Assembly (NCBI GenBank): GCA_009792885.1
Contig: WMCF01000032.1
Location: 8,116,386-8,180,385, forward strand
DNA: 64,000 bases
Direction: 5' to 3'
From: Eremophila alpestris peregrina
Taxonomy: Eukaryota; Chordata; Aves; Passeriformes; Alaudidae
Positions 1 to 15,100 of the stretch are shown here, one piece after another; the first letter of the stretch is position 1, and the number at the start of each line of letters is the position of its first letter. A program made the position numbers and the translations under genes. Below the pieces are notes generated by a model, which worked only from the letters and a program-made list of their open reading frames with translations, was not told the DNA's origin and searched no databases.

Positions 1-2710
1 TCCACTTGGTGTTTTTTTCTGACAGGCATTACCTTTTCCATTGTTAGAAAAGTCCATGTCTGTCCCCTAGTGATTGCTGGAACCTCATGTTCATCCTGTG
101 ATTTTCAAAGGAACCATGAAGAAAAGCTAATTTATACCTTTGTCTTGTGCCCAAGATAAACTTACCTGAATCTTACACATCCAGGAAGCCAAACTGGAGG
201 GGGTAAAGGACTCCTGAAGGAATCTAAGGCAGTGCCTTTAATTTTATGGTTAGAAATGGGGAACAGGGTGGAGGGAAATGACACTTTTTGATTTTACTTG
301 CTACGGTAATTTGTGAAGATTTAATGTAATAATTATAATTCAGGTAAGATACATTCACAAACATTATCCTAGTAAGGAAACACATAAATACATTCATAAT
401 TCAGACATTTTAAACAAAATCATCTATTACTTATCAAAAACTGAGAAACTCCTGAACATCTACACTGAGCTTGTACAAAATACTACAAATTGCTAAGGAT
501 TCCCTGAATATTCATTTCATTTGTTTGTGTTTTATTTGCAGCATATGATGCTTTATGTTGGTAATTATGTAAAATCAACACTTATGAACAGATAAAGGCC
601 TAGCAGAGAGCACAGCACAGTGTAACAGTGTAATCCATTTAAAAGCAAAAGCAAAAACACTGGCATCATTACAGAAACGTAAAGCACTCAGTACAGCTGG
701 AAGAAGCATTTATTATTTATACTCTGGAGGCTTTTTATTCACATTTACCAACATGTTTACCATTTGGAATGAAGATAAATTAGCGAGGCAACAGCCACAG
801 ACAATTTTTTTTCCCCCCACAATAAATTTCATATCCAGTAACTTTCAGGTGAACCATTCTCATCCTTCCTGAGATGACTGACAGATGTGAGAGGCTTAGG
901 AAGATATGCTGGGATCAAAGTGGTGTGTGCTATGTCACATATAGTTTCTGGATTTGGATACATAGCTGAGTTAATGCTAGAAATACCTTTAAGCTTGCCA
1001 AGGCAGGTTGGTGTCATGAATAATGTATTGCATCCTACAACAGAGAAGCCACCCTAGAGGCTTTTATAGCTGTCCATTCAACTGCTGGTCCAACATACAG
1101 AGCATGAATTTTTCACACAAAAAACCTGTGTGGGGTTTTTGGGCTGTGGGTGCAAGACAAGTGACTGTTCAAGGCATCATTCTAAGCCAACAGTATAAAA
1201 AGTTAACAAACTTGCATGAAACCACACAGTCATTTTAAAGTCTGCCTGCATCATTTGTGTGATGCTATGCTTTTGTCAGCCACAGCAGTAAAACACCTGC
1301 ACTGCAATTATGGATGGACTCAGATGCACAGGAAAAAACATTTCAAGTCACTGTTGAGAACCACTCAACTCTCTGCCAGTGGAGAAAGCTGTGAAAGCAC
1401 TGGTCATCTTAACTAGCCAACCTTCCCTTATTTCACACTGTGAAAATGCAAATTGTGACCCTTGACACAATAGTGGGACAGCCACACTTCTATAAAAGAA
1501 GGTTTGGAACAATTCCTGTATTTATATCAGTATTTACACAGTTGCCTCCCAAGCTGTGATGAGCCTCTGCTTCCCAGGCACTTCACTTTTACCCTTAAAG
1601 CTCCCTGAATGCTGAGAGCTTCCCCTCTGTGCATGGCTGCAATTTCCCCACTCTGAGCACACCTAAAATCCACACTGCTGAGGGGTTTATTCTCAGGGTA
1701 TGTTCAAGACATCCTGTGGCCAGAGTAACACAGAGCTGCTAAGGGTTTTTGTCCAAGATGGGGGTGCTCATGTTGATATTTGTATTTTAATAACAGCTTG
1801 GAGATCACAAAACTCTTCCCAGCAGTGGGAGACCCAGATTTTATTTCCTCATTACCCTGGAAAGCTGCAAACCTCATCTCCCACCATGCCAGGGAAGCTC
1901 CCAGCCTGTGCCTGTTCTGGGGGCAGGCAGCTGCCTCCTGTCCTGTGCAACTGCTCTGCAGCACACAAAGGACACAGGATCCACAGGTGAAAGGGGGAAA
2001 GCAAACATAATACTATTACTCATACAAATTACAAAATTGAAATCCAAAACTGTTTTCCCACTGGCTATTTATCATGCACAAACTATCTGCCAGTTGGTAT
2101 CAGCTGAAGGAAAAAAGCAACTATTTCACAGCTAATAACATTGCCAGAGCCAAAACTTGGTCCCAGATTCAGCTAATACTGTGGGATCAAATTCCTGTCA
2201 ATAGAATCTCATGGTGCTGAAGTTTGTAACTTGACAGCCATCTGCCTCCACAAAAACCAAACTGTGTACACAAAACATGCTGAGTGGGTATGAGACAGGA
2301 TCTGTTTACTGATTGCTATTGAATAAATTTTAAAAGAAGTAATTGCCCTGTCATTTTCTGGCTTTGATGTACTTCAGAAAAAAACTTTCAACCTTCAGGC
2401 AAGGGGGAAAAAAAAGAACACTTAATAAGGTGTGGTTTCCCTGAATCTGATAAACACAATCCCAAAGCATCTCTTTAAAAAGTCAGAGCCTTCACTTTAC
2501 AGGTAACTATGCTTCTGGAAAAATACCAAATTATATTTAACTGGAAAGCAAATCTACACTGGGCATCAGGGACTTACTTAGGAAAAGGAAAGAAAAAAAA
2601 TAAAAGGAAAGATGCATTATAAAGAGAGAACACTCAATGTCTGGCTTAATTTGTGCTCAGAAACAATTACCCCTTTTACCTCTCCATCACACGAACAGTG
2701 GATGAAAAAT
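1..2710. other. Intergenic, no gene recognised
   Basis: AT-rich single-copy-looking DNA. The short open frames here (up to 96 codons) overlap each other on both strands and show no family motif, splice chain or codon bias that would support a gene. Confidence 0.7.
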
Positions 2711-2900
2711 TCTATAATATATAGAATATATAGAATATATAGAATATATAGAATATATAATATAATTATATATAATTATAATTATATTATATATTTATAA
2801 TTATAAATATATATAATTATATCATATAAGATATAGAATATATAGAATATCTAGAATATATAGAAATATAATACATTTCTATGCTAGATATAGTATATAA
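2711..2900. repeat. AT-rich minisatellite of TATAGAATA-type units
   Basis: About 190 bases built from repeated ATATAGAATATATAGAATAT units at both ends around a pure TATAATTATA core. The core is largely self-complementary and could extrude hairpins or a cruciform. An open frame reading a repeated RIY tripeptide is an artefact of the repeat. Confidence 0.9.
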
Positions 2901-5900
2901 AATGGTCTCAGAAGTTATCTGGAGCCTGCACTGAGCCAGGGCACCCAGGTTTGCTCTGCAGGAAGCAGTGAGTAGAACAGAACTGTAAGAGGGAGAGAGA
3001 AGCTGGCAGCCCCAGGCTGCTCTGGCACAGCAAACCTGTGTGTGACAGCTCCCAGCAGAGCTGGGGGATCACTGGGACCTGGAGTGCTCTCAGAGAGAAA
3101 GGTGTGTGTGCACATCAGGTGAGCTAAGAGTCTGACAAATGAGTAATGCACATCAATGTATAGGGGTCCTGAGGAGGAAGGAAGGACACAGGCTCTGCTT
3201 GGCTGATGGGGGCTGTTAGGAGTCAACTTTGAACCTGGGGAATAGGTCATGAGCCAAAGTTTCCTAAAATATAATCAGTGAAGAGAAGCAGCCAGGTTAG
3301 AAGACTACAGACAAGTTAAAGTGATGCTTAACATTGAAATAACTGCATAAAAACAGGACAACAACAACCCAGAACACTGGCTTCTGTAAATAATGTTAAA
3401 AATTACATTGGAGCTTAACAAAGCTGAAACAGTAAACACCAAATAAGAATCAATTTAAGCTCCCCTATCTGATTTAAGTAATACTACTGCAGTTCTTTAT
3501 TCTTCATTATGCAAACTTCTTTCCATTGATCTGACAAAATCTAATTAAATGTTTCTTAGCACTCCCCAAGCTGAAATTGAGGTCATTCACAAGAGTATTT
3601 TTACTACTCAAATGACTATTGCATTAAAATCATTCAAAGCAATTTAGTGTGGCCATGAACAAGGATATGTATTCACTAATGTTAAATCAAAATATTAATG
3701 GTAGATGTTGATTACAGGTTTTCAACAGTCCAATTTTATAATATCTTTGTGAAAAACACTGTGCCTCAAAACTTAGTAAAAGCTGCCATGGTACAAAACC
3801 AAAAGCTGCCCCCATGCAGAGGAATATTCAATATTAGATGTGGAGCAGAGCTGTGAAAAGTATTCCAAAAACCTGCAACTCCTCTATGGTACTTCTGACA
3901 CTACTGCAAGTTCCAACAAATCCTCTTGTCAGGGGACAAAAGGTTCAGGGCTGGAATTGCTGCAGGATCATGGGCTGTCACTGAAATGTAGTGCTCTGTC
4001 AGGAGTGAGGAGCACAGGTCACAGCTCAGCTGCTGAGGGTCCCACTGCTGCCATGCTCAACTCTGCCAGATAATACTTGCCAAGCTCTCAGATCTGTGGA
4101 GAGTTTCTCTCACAGCAAAGGAAAGTGGTTGATTTTCCAGCTCAAGGATTTTTTACCCATCTGCAGGAAATAAGAGGTGTCTGATGTGTCAGGAGGTCTG
4201 TGTCTCTGCCTGTTTCACACTCAGCCTCAACCACTGTTTGCAATCCAGAAACACAAGTATTTAATGCCAGGTTTCTTCCTCTTCTTCTCCAGATTTTGTT
4301 TTCATTGCCCTCAAAAAGGCCCCCTGATTGTTAAGATTATGGCAACACAAACCTCCAACATCAGCATTAAAAACCTCTAAATCTACAAATGTTCACATGT
4401 GTTCCCAAGGGAGAGCAGCAGCTCTGGGAGCCCAATTGAAAGGGTGAGCTTTGCTGCATGTCAGGGAATCCACAGGGTTGTTATGGCACCTCCAAGGGAA
4501 CAACAAGTTCTGAGCACTAAAGCAAACCCCCAGCAATAATCCTTTCTGAGTCAAACCTACTGATGTCAAACCTAATTCAATTCTCTTTACTCCTGCAGAA
4601 TGCCAACAAGAGGCAGACAGCATCTTAGACTGGTCTCAAAATACCATTTTTTCATGTTTATTCAATTTTACAAAAATTATATACTTCCCTTCAAACAGAT
4701 TGTTTTGTCAGGATTTCAAAAGAGTAAATAGTGTGAGTCACACTGCTCTGAGTCATCCACCTGGATATTGATTTCAGGGAAAATCATACAATATCTGATT
4801 AAAGATTATTAATTACTCTTAGAGGATTAATTCTCTTTTATAGTACTCAACAGCTTTTGGGAGAACATCAGTCTTGTCAGATCAAATACTCCCACTAAGA
4901 GAGTGGCAGAAATTGTTACAACATATTTCTGAAAATGTTTTCAGCTTTGAACTCAATACCACACAAATTGGTGATTCCAGGAGACAGGAATACCCAGAAG
5001 CTACAGGGAAACATCACCCTGGAAAATCCTTCCTTGATACTACACTTCTTAGTAAATCATTACCAATTACTCAGGGTGAAAAGCTACCTAGAGACTGATT
5101 CTCAGCCCATGGCATGGTGTATTCTCTTAATGCAAATATACAATTAAAGCTGATAATGTTTCCAAAAGGGTAAGGATGGACAGAACTGAAGAGTGAACAA
5201 TAACTACAAAGTTTGCTTGGTAAACTGAACTCAAAGGGCTCTACAAGGGGTGTGATGGCAAAATTAAACACTGTCATCTCTGACTAAGGGACCTAAGGAA
5301 TTGTCAGCAATTGTGACTATCTCCATACAAGCCAGCAATTCACAAGGTGAGCCAATAACTGAATTTATTATCTGGGCTTTGCAGAGAACTGTATTAGATG
5401 GTCATTATTCTAAATGTTACTGCTTGTAAAATCTGTAAGTAACAAGTGCTGCAGAAATCATTTGTGTTGAGCTTTCCCCAAGTAATCTTATAATAAATTA
5501 CATCAATCATAATGCTGCTGGCTGCCTGTATTGACAGATCTGTAAATTGGAGTTCGTTCTTTGATGTTTCTGCAGTTCCAGCTTTGATACCTGAAGCATA
5601 TCACCAAAAAAATCTATATTAGACAACAATGGACTTGTCAAATTTCTCACACTTGATTTAAAACAAAGCCTCAAAGGGTTTGATCAGTGCTGTTCTATGC
5701 TGATCCTGGACACAATTATTAACACCATCACTAGCATTTATATAAATAAACTTCCACCATGTCCTAGGTAAAATTACAAACCTGCAATCATTGAAACTTA
5801 GAGAAGAACCCAACCTCAGCTTGCTGTGCTTTATTTTACGGCTTCACAGAGCTCATACATCACTTCTTTGTAAACACTCTGCTGGCCTTGATGCAGTGCA

Positions 5901-8900
5901 GCTCCTCACAGTAGAAAAACAAAAGCATTTTTAATTATCACAAAGAGAGGCATAAGTGAGGAAAAACAATGCTATTCATTAAACCTTTCCTAATTGATTT
6001 TTACACAGTCTTTTTTAACCCACTAAAGCACAACCTAAAAGCTAAGTAAAATTATTATTATTATTAAATTTCAAGTTTACCAAAGAAGAAAATGCTGCAG
6101 AATTTGTATCACATTAAAGAAAGTATGTACAGCTATTTGCTGGCACATTCATGGCATAAACAGACAGAAATATGGATTAAGACCAAGCTCTGCAATTTGC
6201 AATCTTAAAACAGAGCTGGATTGAAAAATTAGGAAAATAAAAGCACTTCCAAGCCTTGAAGACTGTGGTTTGGAAGCATCTTTGAGGTAATGTTTCTCAT
6301 TATGGTAGATATTTGGAACAAAGTGAGTCTGTTCTTTTTCCTGGAAACAGGATACAATGTGCAGTAAAAAACATTTCAAAAGCAGATCAGAGTACTCTCA
6401 GTTTCCATTTTAGGAAAAAGATAAAGTAATTTGTTTGCCTCTGATGGCATCTCCACTTTTTCTAATTCTATTAACTGAGCTCTGCCAGAAATTATATCCT
6501 CATAAACTCACTTATGAGGTGTAAACATTTGTCTTTGCAATAATTCAGCAGACACAGCTCGCCAGGTATCTTCAAAGCATTTCTCTCCCCTGTAACTGCA
6601 TTAGAATGGTGAATTTTATTAAGAACTGATTCCTAAAATTGTGGCATTACCACTGTCATATGACAAAGATGGCACAGAGAGAAGGGAGAGGACTCCCAGT
6701 GAGGCTCAGTGCACTCTGCAGAGCTTGGAAACATGAGAAATAATTGAGGAATTCTTTCTTGGACAGACCAAAATGTGTTTCCCAAGTGCTGGAATCACTG
6801 AAGTTTCACAGCATGTTTCACACACCCACCTCTGCTGAAGGATATTTAAGAAGCACTTCTCTAATAAGTTCTAAAAATAAATAGCATGAAGTCTGAGTCT
6901 ATGGCAAAGGATTTTAAGGAAAGGGTACTACAGTACACATCACATGGTATCAACAAGAAATGTTTAAATCCCACTGAATTCCAGAGAATACTAAAGCATT
7001 TCTTTCATTGGAGTAGTATAAATTAACATACAAAAGGCACGTAAAAAGCATATCCTCAAATGGTTTCCTGGCAAAGGAAATTATCGTCAAAATAAAACCT
7101 AAATTCCAGGTTTAATTATAGATTGAATGTGAAAGTTTAGCCTCAAAGAGAAACCATTTACAATCTCAAAAAAAGGAAAAAAAAAAAGAAGAAAGTGGAT
7201 CCAATCCAACTGCTAAGCATTAAAATGAAATTAGACAGTAAGAAATGCAAAGTTACAAAAGACAAAATGTTCACAGGAACCATTTGTCTGAAGGAAGTCT
7301 CATGCAATGAGAAGAGATGTTTTGAAGCTGATAAGGAAGAACAGGATGAGGTTTCACTGGAACAAGCATGCTGAACATGAACTAGCAGCAAAATTAGGGA
7401 GCAGCACCCCATGACACACATTTTTGCCAAACCACCTGGGATGTGAAGCAGCTTTGCACCATGACCCTGATGTTCACTGGGTAAACTAAAGCACAGAAAA
7501 TGAGGTGAAATGCCAAAGCACTCAATGAGCAGGACCAGGAAGCAGCTCCTTAATTCCACTGCCTTCCAACATTTCTTACAAACCAGTAACAAAGGGCTCC
7601 AAGAGGCCTCTGGTGTTCAGCCTCTATGGACAGAGTTCACTACACAATAACTTTTATTTTTAGAGGTATGAACACCTGACAACACGAAGTATCTCACAAA
7701 ATTATTGTATTTTATTAAATGCTGGCAACCAGTGCTAACACTGATACAAAAGAACCTATTCCCTCTTTACATATTACTTTTTCTTCTTGCAGTTCCCCTT
7801 CTTTATTATCACAAGGTACCATATTTCAAGAAAAGGATCAATTCCTAAACTAAAACCATATCATCAAATATACCTAAGAAAATGTCCTGGCAACTGAATA
7901 AAAACTGAGTTTTAAAAGTCTACATTAAAATTATTAAGAAACTATTTTATTCCTAAAAAATGACCCCATTAATTATTTTTTTAATCTAAAATCCTGTAAA
8001 TATGTTATGGTCACTTGATTATTTTGGTTGATAATGAAAGTGTAACCTGTGAAAATATTAATCTCACTACCTCAAAAGCAGGGAGGGGGGAAAGGGGTGA
8101 AGAAGAAAAAACTGTGTGGCATTAATCTTATGCAGAGATTCTAAATTATACATTTTATTATCCTACAGAGATTTATACTCCCATTATCTCTTACACCCAC
8201 ATAAGACAAAGCAAGTGTAAATCTGTCTTTCTTCGTGCAGGGAATTTCTTAATGCTGTATTAGAGAGATAATTATTCTACACCCACATCTCATAACATTG
8301 TTTTTTTAACAATCAGAAGTACTCTGAGTTAATATGAAGACAGATGTTTTGACTGAGAGCAACTATGGACGTGTGCTGAAACTAAAAATTAAAACCCCCT
8401 ATGAATAAATAATGAAATGTACATTAATCCTTATTCTAAGGGTGATCTTCCACCACCAAGGAAGATGTTTGGCCAGGATTGTCTCTAAATATTTGCAGCA
8501 GCTAAAGGAATTGCATTTCTGTACAACTTTCTGGGTTAATTAATCAAATTGCAAAACACCCAGTTCCTTTCTCTGTTAATTGAACATAGGGTAGAGCTAT
8601 CCCAACTGTGCCAATTCACACTCACACAAACAACAGAAGCACAGGCTGAGTGCATCTAAATTGAGACACAGTTTTTAACAATACAAATGGCATGAGAAAA
8701 AAAAAATTGCCAATATGTCAAATTTGTGTTTGATATATTTTCCTATATCATCCCCCAATATGACAGACATCATCCATTCAGCTGTGCTGGGATTGTGGCT
8801 GAGAAGTTCCCTGCCAGCCATTTGCACTGGTGACTGCTTGCCCAAACTCTTACCAAATTCCAGCTGTCCTGATGCTCCCTGGAAAGCCAGGTGGTGTCTG

Positions 8901-9016
8901 GGTTAGACACAGAATTATGGGTCATTATAAACTAAACTCATGCTGTGACTTAAGGCAAACCAGTTTAACCATTGAAAAATACTGTGAGGAACTGCTAAAA
9001 ATTCTTCATTGGTATT
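2901..9016. other. Intergenic, no gene recognised
   Basis: Mostly AT-rich sequence with short A/T runs, an ATT run near 6053-6065 and an A-rich run at 7169-7195. A minus-strand frame of 144 codons at 7158-7592 has no recognisable domain and ends in a poly-Phe stretch made by the A-rich run, so it is not called as a gene. Confidence 0.7.
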
Positions 9017-9110
9017 CACAGAACCAAATAATCACAGGATGTTTGGGCTGAAGAGGCAATAGAGGTCATGTAGTTCCAAACCCTGCCATGAGCAGTGTCA
9101 AAGGACACTG
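9017..9110 (-). mobile_element. CR1 LINE 3' end fragment, decayed
   Basis: The + strand reads CACAGAACCAAATAATCACAGGAtgtttgggctgaag, then GAGGTCATGTAGTTCCAAACCCTGCCATGAGCAG. This matches the reverse complement of the avian CR1 tail, as I remember it: the ATCACAGAAT-type end repeats, the GGTTGGGTTGGAAG region, ATCTAGTTCCAACCCCCTGCCATGGGCAG. It is several substitutions and small deletions away from the consensus, so it is an old, truncated insertion with its 3' end at the left. Confidence 0.75.
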
Positions 9111-12100
9111 TTTGTAGTGTAACACCTGTGAATTTTGCAGATTGCACAGCAGTGAGATGAGTTCCATGGAGCTGCTCTGTCACACTTGCCATTCTGTAAA
9201 TGAACATGGCTGGCTTTGGGAGGAGCTGACATTGCCATGAAAGGCAGCACAGTTTAATAATTGCAAAGCCACGTAGCTGCAGCAGCAGGAACACACCCTG
9301 GAGAACGCTCTCATCCTGATGCTTGGGAAGGTTTGCATACAAAACTCCTCAAATGGAAACACAAAACTGGCTCCTGGAGCAGAAATGACAACTCACAGGC
9401 TGAATTTGTCCCTGAGGCTGAGATGCACCCCCAGAGCTGGGAGAAGAGGGGACACATTCCTTCCTCCACCCACACCCCCACAGCCATTCCCACCTGGGGC
9501 ACTGAAGGGCAGCTTTAGGTTTGCTCTACATTGTGCCAGCCTTTCTTCCAGTTTGCACTCACCTGTGCCCCATGAAACCCAAACCCACTGCTGCTCAGAA
9601 CTCTCCAAGCAAGCAATCCCTTGCTCTGGCTCCCCAGGACAGTTTTCCTCACAGAAATCCCAAACCATCTGGTTAGCCCAGCTTCCAACTCACTTGATGC
9701 AACAAAGTGGCTCAAAGCAGTAAGAGAACAAAAAGCACAGAAATGCCTCTTGGTGTTTTGCATATATTGAAGCAGATACTGAAATTTAAATCTGAAATTT
9801 AACCCAGCCTGGTTAAATCCAGAAGAGCTTTGCTGAGGACAGGGATGCAAGTCAGGGAACTGATTTTGCTTCTCTGCCTGATATTAAGCACAGCTGTTTT
9901 TTAAGTAAACAGAGAAAATACCACCACTGTGCAAAAAAACTACATCTCCTACAAAATCAGCATCACTCTTCTGAAGTGAACTGAGTTATAAAAATTTACA
10001 TCAGCTGCAGAATTCCTCCAGTATGGGATGAAGAGTGCTCTGTTTGCTCCCCTGGGTCTCAGCTCAGGCTCTGAATGAATACAAACAGAGTTTTTTTTCC
10101 CTAAATGAGTACCAACACATTTCCTCCTGAGTCACATATCCTTAGCTGCTACACACTGCACATTGCCAAGATGACTACAACACCTTTAAAAAGTATTTAA
10201 ATGTTTTCTTCAATAAAAACCATCAATGACAGGGTTTTCTTGCACAGTTAGAAAACTGGCCCCGTTCTATTGCCCCAGAATGTTAAAAATGAAATTTGCT
10301 GTAGAGAACAGGTCTTAGGATAATGTAGAGCACTGAGTAAAATGGAAAGGAAACTCTGAGACAGAGTAACCAGCACCCCTGAAAAGGCCACACAAAATGA
10401 TGTGGTATGACAGATTTAGCCAGGAATTACAAGGAACAGGATACCAACAAAATTATGATGAAAAAATTGTGAGTTTGCACACATGTAAGTAATTTTAATC
10501 TTGGAACCAAAGTTATTCTTACATCAATTTTATGGATTTAAATTTATATGCAAATACTTGGGTTTCAGAAATAAGAACAGAGTAAGATGTCCTGAACTAG
10601 CAAGCAGAATACACTACATCAGAGGCCTGATGTTGAAAATCTGTTTTTCAAAGACAGCAAAGGTCACATCTGGATGTCAGTAAAAATCATGTTATTATGT
10701 TTTCAAAGAAAAATGTAGCATTAGTATTTTCAAAGTATATGCAATTCTTCATTTGCCATTTTCAGGGAAGAGAATACATTTTAGCAAGTCTAGATACTCT
10801 GTGTATATTATTGCATTGTCTTATCAAAAAAACCCAACAAGCTCCTGAGCAGACAAAGGCAGCTATTCAATTTCAGATAATGCTCACATAGTCTGTCTTG
10901 GAAAGTGTTACTGACTTCTAAAGTCGAGCATGCACAAGTGAGAAAGCATCAGAATTAGATCTGTTTGTGTTTATTCAATTTGGCAAATCCTTGTGTCCAT
11001 GGTGGAACCCTGGGCTCTTACCTGCTCTGTCACATGAGCTCCAATTTTAGTGCACAACATTCCTCATGTTAGCTTTGCTACAGTTATACCAGGGGTATCC
11101 TTTTAATACAGAAAATGTTTTATTCTTAAAGGCTTATTTCTGCTGCACAGAAGCCAGTACCAAAATGTCAGTCAAATCCTGTGGGATGATGATTAGTCAT
11201 ATTAAATCCTGCTTGAAATTCTACACATCTCTGTGGCTTACTAATACTGCTTCCAACAGCAGAGGGGCTGGTGCAGAGGGACATTCCTCATTCCCAGCAG
11301 AGCCATGTGCAAGGCCATGATGTGTGGGACTGCTCAGGTCTCACAGGGACACACCTGAGCCTCAGCAGACTGAAACCAGCTCAAACAAGAGGTTACCAGC
11401 TCCACCAGAGAGTGAGAATCTTTTGTCTGAAGATTTTCAACCAGCTCTGTGTCCATCAGAAAGCTCAGAGATAAATTAAGCTTTGTTAATGTCTTGAGGA
11501 GACAGGCCTGGTGAAGCTAAGATTTGTGTAATGGCACTTCTAGGAACTGGCCAAAGAGTGGGATTCACAGAAATAAACTGAACAGTTTCATGTGTAATCA
11601 AGTAATAATAAAAAAAATAATTCCATTTTCCCTTTTTTAATAACTTGTATCTGAATAAGGACTTCATTTAATGTAAAGCTAATGCCATTCCTCTATTGTT
11701 GCATTTGATGCAATTTCCATTCATATAAACAGATTATGAGATACACTGCAACAGGAGGATTGTAATGTAGAAAACTGAGGTAAACTACCTTCATTTTTTT
11801 GTATACAAAAATACAGAATAACTCAATTTCAAAAGTAGGAACATTGGAATTACAGTGGCATCAACTACTAAAAAAAAAATTAGGCTTGTGATTACCAGTG
11901 TAATGCTGCTAGAATCAAATAATGCAAGTAGAAATTCCTAGCAGAGGTTTCTCAGAATACTTACCACATTCTACTTGGAAGCTGCAGTGGAGATGTTTGT
12001 TTTCTTGGGGAACAGGAACAGTTGGAATCAAAGGAGGCAGCAGAGCACTTGAACAGAGAACTGGCCCAGACCTCTGAATTGATTGGTTTTCCCTCCAGCA

Positions 12101-15100
12101 GCACCATTTGCTTTCCAGGAGACCCTGGGAAAACTTTCCTTTTCTCTCTGTTTCAATCTTCTCACCTGCAGAGAGGTACAATAACCCCCTATAAAGCTTT
12201 TTTTCAAACCCACAGACAGAAAGCATTGCAAGAATTATCCTTTCCCACCTCTAAGTGTTCACAATTCAACGGAGTCTGCAAGATCTAAGCAATCTTTTCA
12301 TGTACTTAATTCACATTTAAGTCTCTTAATGCATTCCTGGGCTATAATCCTGTGCTGTTTTGAAAGATATATGCTCACAATTCACGTTGCTTTCATGATT
12401 AAGGAGCACTAATAGGGTGCTGTGAAGCCTCATGCAGCATAATTCAGCCTCCCCTGATACACCTGGGTCCCTCTGGATTGCAAAACCAGCAATAAAACCT
12501 CACAAACAGCTGCAGCACAATGGCAGTTATCAAATAAAACAGCTACACAAATATTTAGATTCTATACCACAACAGCATTTTATTTTGCCTCATCCACCAT
12601 GCAATTATCAAAAATGTCTCTTTTTAACTAGTAAGCAATACATTTTGCTGAAATTACCAGAATATACCCATAGATTTGAAGGACTACATTAAAATGGCAA
12701 ACTGCAGGGGAAAAAAACCCAACAAAAATCCAGAAAGTAAAAAGTGCAGATCATTTCCAAGTGTGGATGTTTAAAGAGAATTAACAAATATTGGAGACTG
12801 AGAGCACAGCACAGCCAAGTTTTACTGCAGTCTCCAGGCAGGTGGGTTCAGAAGGGAGTGACTGCTGGCAAGTGATTGTAGAAGCAGTTCTGCTCTTACC
12901 TGTGTAACCTGCAGCCAGGAAACCCAGCTGGGATCCCTTGAATTGTCCTTACTAATGGAGCTGAGCATGTGAGGGAACAGCATCCCATGTGAAGTTCATC
13001 CTGTGTAACATCCACTGCCATTTCCACAGCGTTTCTGAGGATAAAAAACAAAATTTTTTCATGTATGCATAAGTATTTCTTTTTACTTTGAAGACTAACT
13101 CTACAATATCATTCAAAAGGCATCTATTGTTACTATTGGTACCTCTTCCCTCTTTTAATTATTCTGAGAATGTAATACTCTCTAAAATATCCAAGACTGT
13201 AAAACAATTCTGCAAGATGTCTTACACTGCACTGAAAACAAACTGAAATAAGAGACATTTATCCTCCCCCCAAAAAACACTCCAAACATTAGTAAGATAC
13301 AAAAATTAATTTTAATCTGCTCAAGTTTTTTAAGCATTCAGGCTATAGCAATAAAATCTTTTATGCAGTTATACATCTGCTAGGATGGATTAAAACAAAA
13401 TAAAAATATTATCCCTTTTATTAGCACAGGTAGGTAAATATATTCCCCTCCTTAATGATCTGGCAGCTATTACAAAAGTAATTATCAACTTGTGAGATTA
13501 GGAGCTGGAACAAAAAAGCAAATTACTGCTCAACACTCACTTTTGGGTGTTTTGTTTCAAGACTCATGCAACAGCATTTTCTGTATTAAAACTTGAACTG
13601 TACTCTCATTACTCCTGAAGTAAATGAGACCTTAGCAATAAACTCATTCTGAACCTTGGGGAAGTCTTGAGCCTGCCCTCAGCCACTGTAGGAACTTCAT
13701 TTGTTCCACATTTATCCAGAACTACACAGTCTAGATCATCATTTCAGTTCCATGATTAGAAATTCAAATCCTGCAAACAGCTTCTTCATGGCAAGGCAGA
13801 CACAGAAAGCTTCACACTTGCTGCAATTGCTCAACACCCAGGAAATCAGGTTTGCAATTCAGAACCAAAAAGAACACTAGTTTTTGTAGAAATAGGGATG
13901 AGATAAGGTCAGAAACATCCTGTGAGGATTTGGAAGAGATTATGGGATCATTTGCTGAGGTGAACTGACATATTTAAGCATCTTATATCAGCACTATTTA
14001 TGCTGTGCTCTTTTTTGCTCCAGAATCCAAATCCAGATGCTGCTTTCAATTTGTAAAGTCTAGGCAGAAAGCTGCAGACAGTTTTTGACACAGAACCATC
14101 ACACTGGAGCACTCTCCAACCCATATTTCTTCATTTTCTGTTCCCAGCATGAAGCCCATTTCCTCCCCAGGACTTTGCATGAAATGGATTTGGACTGGAG
14201 GCCAAAGTCATGGGAGCTGACAGCAGATAAGTCATCTTGTTGTACTTGTTAAAAATAGGTTGAAGGATACCTGTTCTCACAACCAGCAGTTGTCATTTGC
14301 ACATAACACTTTTCACCATGTGAAGGTGCTCACAGAATCAGGCAACACTTCATTTTTAATAAGCACAGAATCAAGAGGCACCTTAATTTCTTCTTTAAAA
14401 GGATGAAAAATCTAAAAAGCACTAAAAAGCAATTTTATTCCCATTTAAAAGTGTTTTCAAAGAGAGTGTTAACAGCTGATTTATTTTATTCCTCCTACAT
14501 TCGTCTGTCTCCATCATTTCACTCTGAGGAAAAGCTGTTCCACTGTTTTAACTTGTGGGCTGTTATTTTTTTTTCCAGACTGACTCTCATTGTCACATCC
14601 AGTTCCTCTGTAAATCACCCCATAAGGCTCTGCACCTTTCCTGAGTTTTATTTCCCCTCCTGTTACCTGTAAAGTCTGCACCAGGACAATGATCCCAGCC
14701 CTTTCAACTGCTGTGCCACATGTCAGTGACATGGCTCCACAAGGCTTTTGAGGCTTTGCATTCCAGATAAATGCTCTCACACATTTATTCACAGCAGCTT
14801 CCAAATCCACGTTGTGCTGGGCACCTGAAGGCTGCAGCCTCAGCCAGAAGTGCCAGTGACACTCAGGCATTTCCTACTGACTTGAAGTGGAATCTGCTGT
14901 CACTTTTACCACCCATCAGCAGGTGAGATCAGCAGTTTTAAAACAGCCATTTCCAAATGCCCTCTCACCCTCTGCTGTATGGGATTGCCTCCACGAGGGA
15001 GCATTTCTGGCCTTCCACTAGGCAGAAAAAAAAAACCAAACCCAAAGCAGAATTCAGGAGAGTCATTTTGCCTGGAAATGGAAGCAATTAAGTTGGATGG

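Noticed and set aside
2612..2800. Open frame with repeated RIY tripeptides
   Set aside because: Direct translation of the AT minisatellite.
7158..7592. 144-codon minus-strand frame ending in poly-Phe
   Set aside because: The end is the translation of an A-rich run. The rest has no recognised motif, and there is no promoter or splice evidence.
14325..14350. CACAGAATC motif like a CR1 end repeat
   Set aside because: Only a single short match. The neighbouring sequence shows none of the CR1 tail that follows it at 9.0 kb.
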